Below, one piece after another: positions 1-8,007 of a DNA stretch of 29,380 bases (the first letter of the stretch is position 1; each line of letters starts with the position of its first letter). Source of the DNA: JAVMKJ01 sp031732875 (GTDB lineage Bacteria; Pseudomonadota; Gammaproteobacteria; Competibacterales; Competibacteraceae); contig JAVMKL010000126.1 in the NCBI GenBank assembly GCA_031732875.1, positions 1 to 29,380 on the forward strand, in the 5' to 3' direction. The position numbers and the translations under genes are program-made. Under the pieces are notes generated by a model. It worked only from the letters and a program-made list of their open reading frames with translations. It did no database searches and had not been told where the DNA came from.

Positions 1-467
1 GGCTGCGCGGTTACGCTGCCTGGCTGCCGGAGGACTGGCGCATCGTGGTCGTCGTGGATCGCGATGATGACGACTGCCGCGACCTCAAGCAGCGCCTGGA
101 GGCTATCGCGCAACGGGCGGGCCTACGATCCCGAACTCGGGCGGGCGGCTTATCGTGGCAACTCGTCAACCGCATCGCCATCGAGGAACTGGAAGCCTGG
201 TACTTCGCGGATTGGGAGGCCGTGCGGGTGGCTTATCCGCGTATGCCAGCGGACATCTCCCATCGTCGGGGTTTCCGTGATCTCGATGCCATCACTGGCG
301 GCACCTGGGAGGCTTTCGAGCGGATGATGCAGGGGCATGGATACTTCAAGGGTGGGCTTGCCAAGATCGAGGCAGCGCGTGCCATCGGCGCTTGCGTCGA
401 TCCATCGCGAAGTCGCTCGCGCAGTTTCGCGATGTTTCAAAAGGCGCTTGCGGAAGCGGTTACGTGA
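1..467 (+). CDS. DUF4276 family protein, 5'-truncated
   Basis: The reading frame is open from the window edge (first full codon at 3), so the start lies outside; at least 154 residues are present. The sequence has the DUF4276 pattern: a hydrophobic strand followed by an acidic run (VVVVDRDDDDC), then IAIEELEAWYF and DWEAVRVAYP. The acidic run after a beta strand resembles the DxD region of Toprim-like nucleases, but this is inference. Members of this family are often found beside AAA/OLD-like ATPases in defence loci; the expected partner would lie upstream and is not visible. The TGA stop (465-467) overlaps the GTG start of hsdR by four bases, which suggests co-transcription and translational coupling with the restriction subunit. 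Function is not established. Confidence 0.75.
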   Translation, partial: LRGYAAWLPEDWRIVVVVDRDDDDCRDLKQRLEAIAQRAGLRSRTRAGGLSWQLVNRIAIEELEAWYFADWEAVRVAYPRMPADISHRRGFRDLDAITGGTWEAFERMMQGHGYFKGGLAKIEAARAIGACVDPSRSRSRSFAMFQKALAEAVT

Positions 468-3400
468 CGTCGTTTACCGAATCCATCGTGGAAGAAGCCG
501 CAATCGATTGGCTGCGCGAACTGGGCTACACGATCCTCTCCAGCCAGAACGCACTCCCCGGAGAAGGCAATGCCTGGCGTGCGACCTACTCGGACGTCGT
601 GTTCCCAGGCGCTTTGCGCAGCGCGCTCGTGCGTCTGAATCCGGACCTGCCGCCCGAGGCGCTGGAAGACGCCCGCCGCAAACTCACCCGAGTCGACGCG
701 CCGTCGCTGGTGGAGCGCAATCGCGCCATGCACCGGATGCTGGTCGATGGGGTAACGGTCGAGCACCGGCGCAAGGACGGCACGATTGCGGGAGCGCAGG
801 CCCGGATCATCGACTTCGACACGCCGGATAACAACGACTGGCTGGCCGCCAACCAGTTCACCGTGTCCGACGGGCAGCACGCGCGCCGTCCCGACGTGGT
901 GCTGTTCGTCAACGGGTTGCCGCTGGCGGTGATCGAACTGAAGAACCCCGCCGACGAGAACGCAACCGTATGGTCCGCCTTGCAACAGCTTCAGACCTAC
1001 CAGGCGCAAATCCCGGCGCTGTTCGCCACCAACGCCGCGCTGGTGGTCTCCGACGGCGTGCGGGCGCGGATCGGCTCGCTCGGCGCGGGCAAGGAATGGT
1101 TCAAACCCTGGCGCACCATCACCGGGCGCGAGGATGCACCCGCGCGGATGCCCGAGTTACAGGTGGTGCTGGAAGGCGTGTTCGAAAAGCGCCGTTTCCT
1201 CGATCTGCTCCGTTACTTCATCGTGTTCGAGGATTCCGGCGGCGGCCAGCTCGTCAAGAAAATGGCCGGCTACCACCAGTTCCACGCGGTCAACGTGGCG
1301 GTGGAAGAGACTCTGCGGGCCAGCGGTTGGATGGGCGCCGCTGAGACAACAGGTATTTATTGGTCCCACCCTCACCCCCAGCCCCTCTCCCAAGGGGAGA
1401 GGGGAGATAGGCGCGTCGGCGTGGTCTGGCACACCCAGGGATCGGGCAAGAGCCTGACGATGGCCTTCTACACCGGTCGGGTGATCCTGCACCCGGCGAT
1501 GGCCAACCCAACCCTCGTGGTGCTCACCGACCGCAACGATCTCGACGATCAGCTCTTTGGTATCTTCGCCCGCTGCCGCGACCTCCTGCGCCAGCCGCCG
1601 GTGCAGGCGGTGGACCGCGCCGATCTGCGCGCGAAGCTGGCGGTTGCGTCCGGCGGCGTGGTTTTTACCACGATTCAGAAGTTTTTTCCTCCCTCACCCC
1701 CGGCCCCTCTCCCGGAGGGAGAGGGGAGAAATATGTCCTCACCCCCGGTCCCTCTCTCGGAGGGAAAGGGGAGAAATACGCCCTCACCCCAGCCCTCTCC
1801 CGGAGGGCGAGGGGGAAGAATGGAGGTTCTGTCGGACCGGCGCAACATCGTCGTCATCGCCGACGAAGCGCACCGCAGCCAGTACGACTTCATCGACGGT
1901 TTCGCGCGGCACATGCGCGATGCGTTGCCGAACGCTTCGTTCGTCGGTTTTACCGGGACCCCCATCGAGAAGACCGACGCCAACACCCGCGCCGTTTTCG
2001 GCGACTACATCAGCATCTACGATATCCAGCGAGCGGTCGCGGATGGCGCCACGGTGCCGATTTACTACGAAAGCCGGTTGGCGAAGCTGGAGTTGAAGGC
2101 ATCCGAGCGACCGAAGATCGACCCCGAGTTCGAGGAAGCGACCGAAGGCGAGGAAATCGAGCGCAAGGAGAAGCTCAAGAGCAAATGGGCACAGCTCGAG
2201 GCCGTGGTCGGCTCCGAGAACCGCATTCAGCTCGTCGCCCGCGACCTGGTGGAACACTTCGGAAATCGGCTCGCGGTGATGGACGGCAAGGCGATGGTGG
2301 TAGTCATGAGCCGGCGCATCGCCGTCGATCTGTACCGCGCTTTGGTGGCGTTGCGCCCCGAGTGGCACGGCGAGGATGACGAGGACGGCGCGCTCAAGGT
2401 GGTGATGACCGGCTCGGCGTCGGACCCCCTCGACTGGCAGCCCCACATCCGCACCAAGCCGCGCCGCGAGACGCTGGCCAACCGTTTCCGCGATCCGAAC
2501 GACCCGTTCCGCATCGTCATCGTCCGCGACATGTGGCTCACCGGCTTCGACGCACCCTGCCTTTCCACCATGTATCTGGACAAGCCGATGCGCGGGCACG
2601 GGCTGATGCAGGCCATCGCCCGCGTCAACCGCGTATTCCGGGACAAGCCCGGCGGGCTGGTGGTGGATTACCTGGGCCTGGCCGACGAGTTGAAGCAGGC
2701 GCTGGCCACCTACACCGAAGCGGGCGGTACCGGCAAGACCGCGCTCGATCAGGCCGAGGCCGTGACTCTGATGCTGGAGAAGTACGAGGTCTGCCGCGGC
2801 CTGTTCCACGGCTTCGATTGGTCGCGCTGGACAGCGGGCACGCCAGTGCAACGCGTGTCCTTGCTGCCGGCGGCGCAGGAGCACGTCCTGGCTCAGGAGG
2901 ATGGCAAGGCGCGGCTGCTGCGCGCCGTCGCCGGGCTGTCGCAGGCCTTCGCGCTGGCCGTACCCCACGCCGAGGCGCTGCGCGTTCGCGATGACGTGGG
3001 TTTCTTTCAGGCGGTGCGCGCGGTGCTGGCCAAGAGCATGCCCGGCGAACGCAAGACCGACGAGGAGCTGGACCACGCGATCCGGCAGATTATCTCGAAA
3101 GCGATGGTGTCGGATGAGGTGGTGGATATCTTTGCCGCGGCCGGCTTGAAGAAGCCCGACATCTCGATCCTCTCGGACGAGTTCCTGGCCGAGGTGCGCG
3201 GCATGCCCCAGCGGAACCTCGCGGTCGAGTTACTGCGGAAGTTGCTCGCGGGCGAGATCAGGACGCGGGCGAAGCACAACATCGTCCAGGCGCGCTCGTT
3301 CGCCGAGTTGCTCGAGCAGGCCGTACGCAAGTATCAGAACCGCGCCGTCGAAACCGCGCAGGTCATCGAGGAGTTGATCCAGCTCGCGAAAAACATGCGT

Positions 3401-3718
3401 GCGGCCAGCGCGCGGGGCGAACGGCTCGGGCTTTCGGACGACGAGCTGGCCTTCTACGACGCGTTGGAGACCAACGACAGCGCGGTGAAGGTGTTGGGCG
3501 ACGACACGCTCAAGACCATCGCCCGGGAACTCGTCGCGACCGTGCGCAAGAACGTCACCATCGACTGGACGATCCGCGACAACGTCCGGGCGCAACTTCG
3601 GGTCTACGTGAAGCGTATCCTGCGCAAGTACGGCTACCCGCCGGACAAGCAGGAGAAGGCAACGCAAACGGTGCTGGAACAGGCGGAAGTGTTGTCCGAA
3701 GCGTGGACGGTCGCATGA
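464..3718 (+). CDS. hsdR: Type I restriction enzyme, R (restriction/translocase) subunit
   Basis: This is the motor and nuclease subunit of a type I restriction-modification complex (1084 aa from the GTG at 464). An upstream in-frame start at 392 would lie inside DUF4276, so the GTG overlapping that gene's stop is preferred. The N-terminal nuclease domain shows D144 and E158-L-K160, the PD-(D/E)xK pattern. The helicase core has Walker A TQGSGKS (K329), DEAH at 467-470, GFTGTP, and a C-terminal motif with QAIARVNRVFRDK. A helical C-terminal region of about 350 residues follows, probably contacting HsdM/HsdS. HsdM and HsdS are not in the window and would be upstream. Odd feature: two blocks of low-complexity Pro/Gly/Glu-rich sequence (residues about 301-315 and 410-452) are encoded by palindromic repeats that keep the frame. 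They lie just before Walker A and between the FTTIQKF motif and the DEAH box, so activity is uncertain. Confidence 0.93.
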   Translation: MTSFTESIVEEAAIDWLRELGYTILSSQNALPGEGNAWRATYSDVVFPGALRSALVRLNPDLPPEALEDARRKLTRVDAPSLVERNRAMHRMLVDGVTVEHRRKDGTIAGAQARIIDFDTPDNNDWLAANQFTVSDGQHARRPDVVLFVNGLPLAVIELKNPADENATVWSALQQLQTYQAQIPALFATNAALVVSDGVRARIGSLGAGKEWFKPWRTITGREDAPARMPELQVVLEGVFEKRRFLDLLRYFIVFEDSGGGQLVKKMAGYHQFHAVNVAVEETLRASGWMGAAETTGIYWSHPHPQPLSQGERGDRRVGVVWHTQGSGKSLTMAFYTGRVILHPAMANPTLVVLTDRNDLDDQLFGIFARCRDLLRQPPVQAVDRADLRAKLAVASGGVVFTTIQKFFPPSPPAPLPEGEGRNMSSPPVPLSEGKGRNTPSPQPSPGGRGGRMEVLSDRRNIVVIADEAHRSQYDFIDGFARHMRDALPNASFVGFTGTPIEKTDANTRAVFGDYISIYDIQRAVADGATVPIYYESRLAKLELKASERPKIDPEFEEATEGEEIERKEKLKSKWAQLEAVVGSENRIQLVARDLVEHFGNRLAVMDGKAMVVVMSRRIAVDLYRALVALRPEWHGEDDEDGALKVVMTGSASDPLDWQPHIRTKPRRETLANRFRDPNDPFRIVIVRDMWLTGFDAPCLSTMYLDKPMRGHGLMQAIARVNRVFRDKPGGLVVDYLGLADELKQALATYTEAGGTGKTALDQAEAVTLMLEKYEVCRGLFHGFDWSRWTAGTPVQRVSLLPAAQEHVLAQEDGKARLLRAVAGLSQAFALAVPHAEALRVRDDVGFFQAVRAVLAKSMPGERKTDEELDHAIRQIISKAMVSDEVVDIFAAAGLKKPDISILSDEFLAEVRGMPQRNLAVELLRKLLAGEIRTRAKHNIVQARSFAELLEQAVRKYQNRAVETAQVIEELIQLAKNMRAASARGERLGLSDDELAFYDALETNDSAVKVLGDDTLKTIARELVATVRKNVTIDWTIRDNVRAQLRVYVKRILRKYGYPPDKQEKATQTVLEQAEVLSEAWTVA
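1364..1408 (+). repeat. In-frame palindromic repeat, single copy in hsdR
   Basis: A 45-bp stretch encodes SHPHPQPLSQGERGD immediately before the conserved RRVGVVWHTQGSGKS segment. Its core is a perfect 10-bp inverted repeat, cccctctccc at 1382-1391 and gggagagggg at 1395-1404, with a 3-nt loop. The same element occurs three more times in hsdR and twice in rnfC. Relative to the repeat, this copy is read one base offset from the copies at 1691. Confidence 0.85.
1691..1818 (+). repeat. Three tandem 45-bp in-frame palindromic repeats in hsdR
   Basis: Units begin at 1691, 1736 and 1781 with [ct]cctcacccc, exactly 45 bp (15 codons) apart; the last unit is shorter. Unit 1 has a perfect 10-bp stem (1704-1713 with 1717-1726); units 2 and 3 have diverged stems. 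The encoded blocks are PSPPAPLPEGEGRNM, then SPPVPLSEGKGRNTP, then SPQPSPGGRGGR. The block sits between FTTIQKF and LSDRRNIVVIADEAH, which are normally separated by only a short linker in this family. Confidence 0.9.
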
Positions 3719-3731
3719 AACGGCGCGTGGC

Positions 3732-3758
3732 TAGGGGCGCAGCCATGCTGCGCCCCTA
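3732..3758. repeat. Palindrome just after hsdR
   Basis: A perfect 11-bp inverted repeat (taggggcgcag / ctgcgccccta, 5-nt loop) starts 14 bp after the hsdR stop. There is no T-tract, so it is either a factor-assisted terminator or a dispersed palindromic element. It marks the boundary between the defence cluster and the housekeeping genes. Confidence 0.6.
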
Positions 3759-3815
3759 CCGTTGAGTATTGGCCTAGACTTACGAATGTTCGAATTATCT
3801 CCCAAGGAGAACACC

Positions 3816-4793
3816 ATGCCGAAAGCTATCCGCATCCACGAATACGGCGGTCCCGAAGTCCTGCGCTGGGAGGAGGTCGAAGTGGGCGATCCCGGTCCCG
3901 GCCAACTGCGGGTCCGCCATGCCGCCGTCGGTTTGAACTATATCGACGTCTATCACCGTACCGGCTTGTATCCGTTGCCGTCGCTGCCCTGGACACCGGG
4001 CATGGAGGGTGCGGGTCGGGTCGAGGCGGTCGGCGAAGGTGTGACGGAATTCAAGGTCGGCGACCGGGTCGCGTATGCCAGTCCACCGGTCGGCGCTTAT
4101 GCCGAAGTCCGGCTGATGCCCGCCGACCGGGTGGTGGCTTTGCCCGATACCATCGACGACCAAACTGCCGCCGCGATGATGCTGCAGGGGATGACCGCGC
4201 AATATCTGCTGCGGCGCACTTATCGGGTGCAGCCCGGCGACACGATTTTGCTGCACGCCGCCGCCGGTGGGGTCGGGCTGATCGCCAGCCAATGGGCGCG
4301 GCATCTGGGCGCGACCGTGATCGGCACGGTGGGCAGCGACGACAAAGCCGAACTGGCCCGCGCGCACGGTTGCCATCACGTCATCGTCTACAGCCGCGAG
4401 AATTTCACGCAGCGGGTCCGCGAGATCACCGGCGGTCAAGGCGTTGCGGCGGTCTACGATTCAGTCGGTCAGGCGACTTTCATGGACTCGCTGGACTGTC
4501 TGCGCCGGCTGGGCATGATGATCAGCTTCGGCAACGCCTCCGGTCCGGTACCGCCGTTCGATCCGGGTCTTCTGGCCGCCAAGGGTTCGTTGTTCCTGAC
4601 TCGGCCCAGCCTGATGGCCTACACAGCCGAGCGCGCGGATTTGCTGGCCAGCGCCGCCGAACTGTTCGAGGTGGTGGCGAGCGGCGCAGTCAAAATCGAG
4701 GTCCATCAAACCTACCCGCTGGCAGAAACCGCCCAGGCGCACCGCGATCTGGAGGCGCGCCGGACCATGGGTTCCACCGTGCTGTTGCCTTAG
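3816..4793 (+). CDS. NADPH:quinone oxidoreductase (zinc-free MDR family)
   Basis: The predicted 325-residue enzyme belongs to the QorA-like branch of medium-chain dehydrogenases/reductases, which reduce quinones or related enones with NADPH in the cytoplasm. The N-terminal catalytic fold (AIRIHEYGGPEVL, then GLNYIDVYHRTGLYP and PGMEGAGRVEAVG) is followed by a Rossmann domain with HAAAGGVGLIASQWA (about 147-161). Length matches E. coli QorA. The ATG at 3816 is chosen because aaggaga (3804-3810) sits five bases upstream; an in-frame start at 3762 would add 18 residues unlike the family. The gene is monocistronic, between two palindromes. Its physiological substrate cannot be read from the sequence. 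Confidence 0.9.
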   Translation: MPKAIRIHEYGGPEVLRWEEVEVGDPGPGQLRVRHAAVGLNYIDVYHRTGLYPLPSLPWTPGMEGAGRVEAVGEGVTEFKVGDRVAYASPPVGAYAEVRLMPADRVVALPDTIDDQTAAAMMLQGMTAQYLLRRTYRVQPGDTILLHAAAGGVGLIASQWARHLGATVIGTVGSDDKAELARAHGCHHVIVYSRENFTQRVREITGGQGVAAVYDSVGQATFMDSLDCLRRLGMMISFGNASGPVPPFDPGLLAAKGSLFLTRPSLMAYTAERADLLASAAELFEVVASGAVKIEVHQTYPLAETAQAHRDLEARRTMGSTVLLP

Positions 4794-4802
4794 GTTGCCT
4801 CG

Positions 4803-4829
4803 GGAGCGCGGACATCCCGCCCGCGCTCC
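4803..4829. repeat. Palindrome between convergent genes
   Basis: A 9-bp inverted repeat (ggagcgcgg / ccgcgctcc, 9-nt loop) lies between the stop of the quinone oxidoreductase and the stop of the convergent deacetylase-like gene. It may act as a two-way terminator, although no T-tract follows, or it may be a dispersed palindromic element. Confidence 0.5.
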
Positions 4830-4857
4830 AATGTGGACCCGGTCGGTGAGGCGGTAT

Positions 4858-5856
4858 TTATAGGCCGTTATTCTTTTTGGCTTTCTGCCGTTCCAGGATG
4901 TCTTTGACCAGCGACCGCTGCACCGCCCGGGGTGCTTCCATCAGCGCCTTGACGTGGGCCGCCACGCTGGCGGCCAGCGCCGGCAGGTTGTAGCCGCCTT
5001 CCAGCAGCGATATCACGCGCCCCTCGCAGTATTCCGCCGCGATCGCCAGAATCTGCTGGGTCAGCCAGCGGTAATCGTCCTCGTTGAAATTGAGCTCCGC
5101 CAGCGGGTCCAGGTGATGGGCGTCGAAGCCGGCCGAGATCAGGATCAGTTGCGGTTCGAACTCGCGCAGCGCCTGCTCGATGTCGTGGCGCCAGGCGTGG
5201 CGCAGGTCGGCCGTGCCGCTGCCGGCCTGCAACGGGACGTTGACGATGTTGCCGACCCCACGCTCCTCGCGGCGGCCGGTGCCGGGATAGATGTAGGCCT
5301 GGTGAGTGGAGATGTAGAGATAGCCGGGGTCGTGCTCGAACGCCGCCTGGGTCCCGTTGCCGTGATGCACGTCGAAATCGATGACCGCCACCCGCTCCAG
5401 CCCGTGGGCGGCGCGGGCGTGGGCGGCGCCGATGGCGGCGTTGCCGAACAGGCAGAATCCCATGGATTGAGTCGGTTCGGCATGGTGTCCGGGCGGGCGG
5501 ATGGCGCAGAAAGCGTTGCTGGCCTCGCGGTTCAGAAGGGCGTCCACCGCCGCGCAGGCCGCTCCCGCCGCGCGCAGGGCGGCCTCGCCCGAACGGGAGG
5601 AGACGATGGTGTCGCCGTCGATGGCGTTATGCCCCTGCCTGGGCACGCGAGCGAAAATGCGCTCGACGTGTTCCAGGGGATGAATGCGCGTCAGTTGCTC
5701 GATGGTGGCTTCCGGAGCGTCCCGCCATTCCAGGGCGGCGAACGGAACGGTTCCGAGGACGTTGAGAATGGCGGTCAGCCGGGCCGGACATTCCGGGTGG
5801 CCGAAGCCGGTGTCGTGTTCCAGGCAGACCGGATGGGTGTAGAGCAGGGTGGTCAT
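4858..5856 (-). CDS. Histone deacetylase-like amidohydrolase
   Basis: This 332-residue protein belongs to the arginase/deacetylase superfamily (HDAC, AcuC and acetylpolyamine amidohydrolase group). Such zinc enzymes remove acetyl groups from lysine side chains or polyamines. Family motifs are complete: GHPECPARL (19-27), RPPGHHA with the catalytic His pair at 124-125, and IDFDVHHGNGT with predicted zinc ligands D162 and H164. The third ligand is D245 in SAGFDAHHLDP, and EGGYN lies near 286-290. The C-terminus is Lys-rich. The ATG overlaps the TGA of the upstream CBS-domain gene (ATGA), so the two are probably translated together. The substrate is unknown; close bacterial homologues act on small molecules or proteins. 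Confidence 0.92.
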   Translation of the reverse strand: MTTLLYTHPVCLEHDTGFGHPECPARLTAILNVLGTVPFAALEWRDAPEATIEQLTRIHPLEHVERIFARVPRQGHNAIDGDTIVSSRSGEAALRAAGAACAAVDALLNREASNAFCAIRPPGHHAEPTQSMGFCLFGNAAIGAAHARAAHGLERVAVIDFDVHHGNGTQAAFEHDPGYLYISTHQAYIYPGTGRREERGVGNIVNVPLQAGSGTADLRHAWRHDIEQALREFEPQLILISAGFDAHHLDPLAELNFNEDDYRWLTQQILAIAAEYCEGRVISLLEGGYNLPALAASVAAHVKALMEAPRAVQRSLVKDILERQKAKKNNGL

Positions 5857-6311
5857 GGCCGCGCGTCCTCGCCGATGGGGATCTCGTGCTCGACCGTGGC
5901 CTTGCGCAGCGTCTTCAGTACGTCCTCGCGGGCGATGATGCCGACCAGCCGGCCGTCCTCGACCACCGGCAGGCTCTTGGCGCGCAGTTCGACCAGCTTT
6001 TGCAGCAAGCGGCTGAGCGGCAGTTGTGGGGAAACGGTGACGGGGTCGCGGGTCATCACCGTTTCGGCGGTTTGTTCCATGATCTCGTCGTAGTGCGGGA
6101 CCAGGGCGTGCGAATCGAAGCTGAAGGCCTTGAGCAGATCGAACTTGGTCAGGATGCCGAGCAGGCGGCGCCCGTCCTCCACCACCGGCACGCCGTTGAA
6201 GTCGTGGGTTTCGAACAGCTCCTCGACCTCGCGGAGCTTGGCCTTGGGGCTGATGGCGATGGGATCGGGAGTCATGGCGTCGCGGACCTGGTATTGCAGG
6301 AATTCGTACAT
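5853..6311 (-). CDS. CBS domain-pair protein
   Basis: This 152-residue protein consists of little more than two CBS motifs. The first follows RDAMTPDPIAISP (about 10-22) with NGVPVVEDGRRLLGILTKFDLL. The second follows VMTRDPVTVSP with SLPVVEDGRLVGIIAREDVL. CBS pairs bind adenine nucleotides such as AMP, ATP or SAM and act as energy or metabolite sensors. The ATG at 6311 is preferred because gagga lies nine bases upstream; the longer frame to 6344 lacks such a site. The gene is first in a two-gene minus-strand unit, its stop overlapping the deacetylase start. It might regulate that enzyme, but nothing in the sequence proves it. Confidence 0.88.
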   Translation of the reverse strand: MYEFLQYQVRDAMTPDPIAISPKAKLREVEELFETHDFNGVPVVEDGRRLLGILTKFDLLKAFSFDSHALVPHYDEIMEQTAETVMTRDPVTVSPQLPLSRLLQKLVELRAKSLPVVEDGRLVGIIAREDVLKTLRKATVEHEIPIGEDARP

Positions 6312-6489
6312 GGGGGCTGATCCTCGCGGGTTCGATTGTGGCAATGATAAGTCAAGGTCGGGTGGGCCGCTTGCCGCATTGGGTTGCGCCGGCCGATCGG
6401 CGAGCGGCGCCGCCGTCTTGGAAAAGGTGTTCGATCGCCGTGGGACCTTGGGCTATGCTGTTGCCGAACAGCCCTGATTCCGATCCGAC

Positions 6490-7461
6490 ATGAACCCTGA
6501 CAAACTGAAACAACTGGCCAGCCAGGTCCTGGCCATCGAAGCCCGGGCGGTGGAGCAACTCATGAGTCGCATCGACGACCGCTTCGTCCGCGCCTGCGCG
6601 ATCATGCTCCGCTGCCAGGGCCGCATCGTGGTGCTCGGCATCGGCAAGTCCGGGCATATCGGCGGCAAGATCGCCGCCACCCTGGCCAGCACCGGCACCC
6701 CGGCCTTCTTCGTCCATCCCGCCGAGGCCAGCCACGGCGACATGGGCATGATCACCGCCGGGGATGTGGTGATGACCTTGTCCAATTCCGGGGAGACCGA
6801 TGAAATTCTGACTCTTTTGCCGTTGATCAAGCGACTGGGCGCGCCGCTGATCGCCCTCACCGGCAATCCCGACTCCACCCTGGCCGCGGCGGCCGACGTT
6901 CACCTGGATGTCAGCGTTCCGCAGGAAGCCTGCCCGCTGGGTTTGGCACCGACCTCCAGCACCACCGCCACCCTGGCGATGGGCGACGCGCTGGCGGTGG
7001 CGCTGCTGGAGGCGCGCGGGTTCACCGCCGAGGATTTCGCCCGCTCCCATCCGGGCGGCCGGTTGGGTCGGCGCCTGCTGCTGCTGATCGACGACGTGAT
7101 GCATGCAGGCGAACAGATGCCGCGCAGCGCGCCGGACGATCTGCTCAAGGACGCCCTGCTGGAGATGAGCCGCAAGGGATTGGGTACGACCGTGGTGGTG
7201 GATGGCGAGGACCGGGTGCTGGGGGTGTTCACCGACGGCGATCTGCGCCGGGCCCTGGACCGGCAGGTGGACGTTCACGCCGCGCGGGTCGCCGAGGTGA
7301 TGACGCGCCATTGTAAGAGCATCGCTCCCGGCACTTTGGCGGCCGAGGCGCTGCGGATGATGCAGCAGTATAAGATCAACGCGCTGCCGGTGGTAAACTC
7401 CGTCGGGAAACTCGTCGGCGTCCTGAACATGCACGATTTGTTGCGCGCCGGCGTGTTGTGA
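6490..7461 (+). CDS. kdsD: D-arabinose 5-phosphate isomerase
   Basis: KdsD converts ribulose 5-phosphate to arabinose 5-phosphate, the first step toward Kdo for the LPS inner core. The 323-residue protein has an N-terminal SIS sugar-isomerase domain with GIGKSGHIGGK (50-60), HPAEASHGDMGM, and LSNSGETDE (97-105). SHPGGRLGRRLL leads into two C-terminal CBS motifs (about 205-323). Length and order match E. coli KdsD. It is followed 24 bp later by kdsC, the pathway's phosphatase, which makes the KdsD assignment firmer than the paralogue GutQ. The yrbG transporter gene that precedes kdsD in E. coli is absent; the upstream neighbour is divergent. Confidence 0.95.
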   Translation: MNPDKLKQLASQVLAIEARAVEQLMSRIDDRFVRACAIMLRCQGRIVVLGIGKSGHIGGKIAATLASTGTPAFFVHPAEASHGDMGMITAGDVVMTLSNSGETDEILTLLPLIKRLGAPLIALTGNPDSTLAAAADVHLDVSVPQEACPLGLAPTSSTTATLAMGDALAVALLEARGFTAEDFARSHPGGRLGRRLLLLIDDVMHAGEQMPRSAPDDLLKDALLEMSRKGLGTTVVVDGEDRVLGVFTDGDLRRALDRQVDVHAARVAEVMTRHCKSIAPGTLAAEALRMMQQYKINALPVVNSVGKLVGVLNMHDLLRAGVL

Positions 7462-7485
7462 TCCCCGAACGACGGAAGACGAGCG

Positions 7486-8007
7486 ATGCGCGATGTATTG
7501 AGCAAGGCCGCCCAGATTCAACTGGTGATTTTCGACGTGGACGGCGTGTTGACCGACGGCCGTCTTTATTTGGGTAATAACGGTAACGAATACAAGGCTT
7601 TCCATATCCGCGACGGTCAGGGAATCAAGATGTTGCTGGACAGCGGCGTCGAAGTCGCCATCATTTCCGCCCGCCACGCGGCCTCGGTGGAGCGGCGCAT
7701 GACCGATCTCGGCATCCGCTATGCCTATCTGGGCGCGCATGACAAGCTGGCGGCGTTCAACAGTCTGCTGGTCCGGCTCGGGCTGACCGCCGAGCAGGTC
7801 GCCTACGTCGGCGACGACCTGATCGACCTGCCGGTGATGACCCGAGTCGGTCTGGCCATCGCCGTGCGCGACGCCGACCCGTTCGTCAAGCAGCACGCCC
7901 ACTGGCAAACGCCCAGCCGGGGCGGTCGCGGGGCGGCGCGCGACGTCTGCGAACTGTTGCTGGAGGCGCGCGGCCAACTGGCGGCCGCGCGCGACCGCTA
8001 CCTTTGA
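7486..8007 (+). CDS. kdsC: 3-deoxy-D-manno-octulosonate 8-phosphate phosphatase
   Basis: KdsC is a HAD-superfamily phosphatase that releases Kdo from Kdo 8-phosphate in the cytoplasm. The 173-residue protein has only the compact core typical of KdsC. Motif I is IFDVDGVLTDG, with nucleophile D17 and general acid/base D19. Motif II is AIISARHAASVERR (59-72), and motif IV is YVGDDLIDLPVM (107-118). The cap domain is missing, as expected, because the family uses tetramer contacts instead. The stop (8005-8007) overlaps the proposed lptC start, consistent with one transcript for Kdo synthesis and LPS export. Confidence 0.95.
   Translation: MRDVLSKAAQIQLVIFDVDGVLTDGRLYLGNNGNEYKAFHIRDGQGIKMLLDSGVEVAIISARHAASVERRMTDLGIRYAYLGAHDKLAAFNSLLVRLGLTAEQVAYVGDDLIDLPVMTRVGLAIAVRDADPFVKQHAHWQTPSRGGRGAARDVCELLLEARGQLAAARDRYL

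Noticed and set aside
1691..1818. CRISPR array
   Set aside because: The 45-bp units are contiguous, without unique spacers, and lie inside a coding frame.
1784..3076. A 430-codon open frame on the minus strand opposite hsdR
   Set aside because: It is antisense to strongly conserved HsdR motifs, rich in His/Gln/Arg as typical of GC-rich shadow frames, and has no family signature.
6352..7977. A 541-codon minus-strand open frame opposite kdsD and kdsC
   Set aside because: Both sense genes have complete catalytic motifs; the antisense translation is low-complexity shadow sequence.
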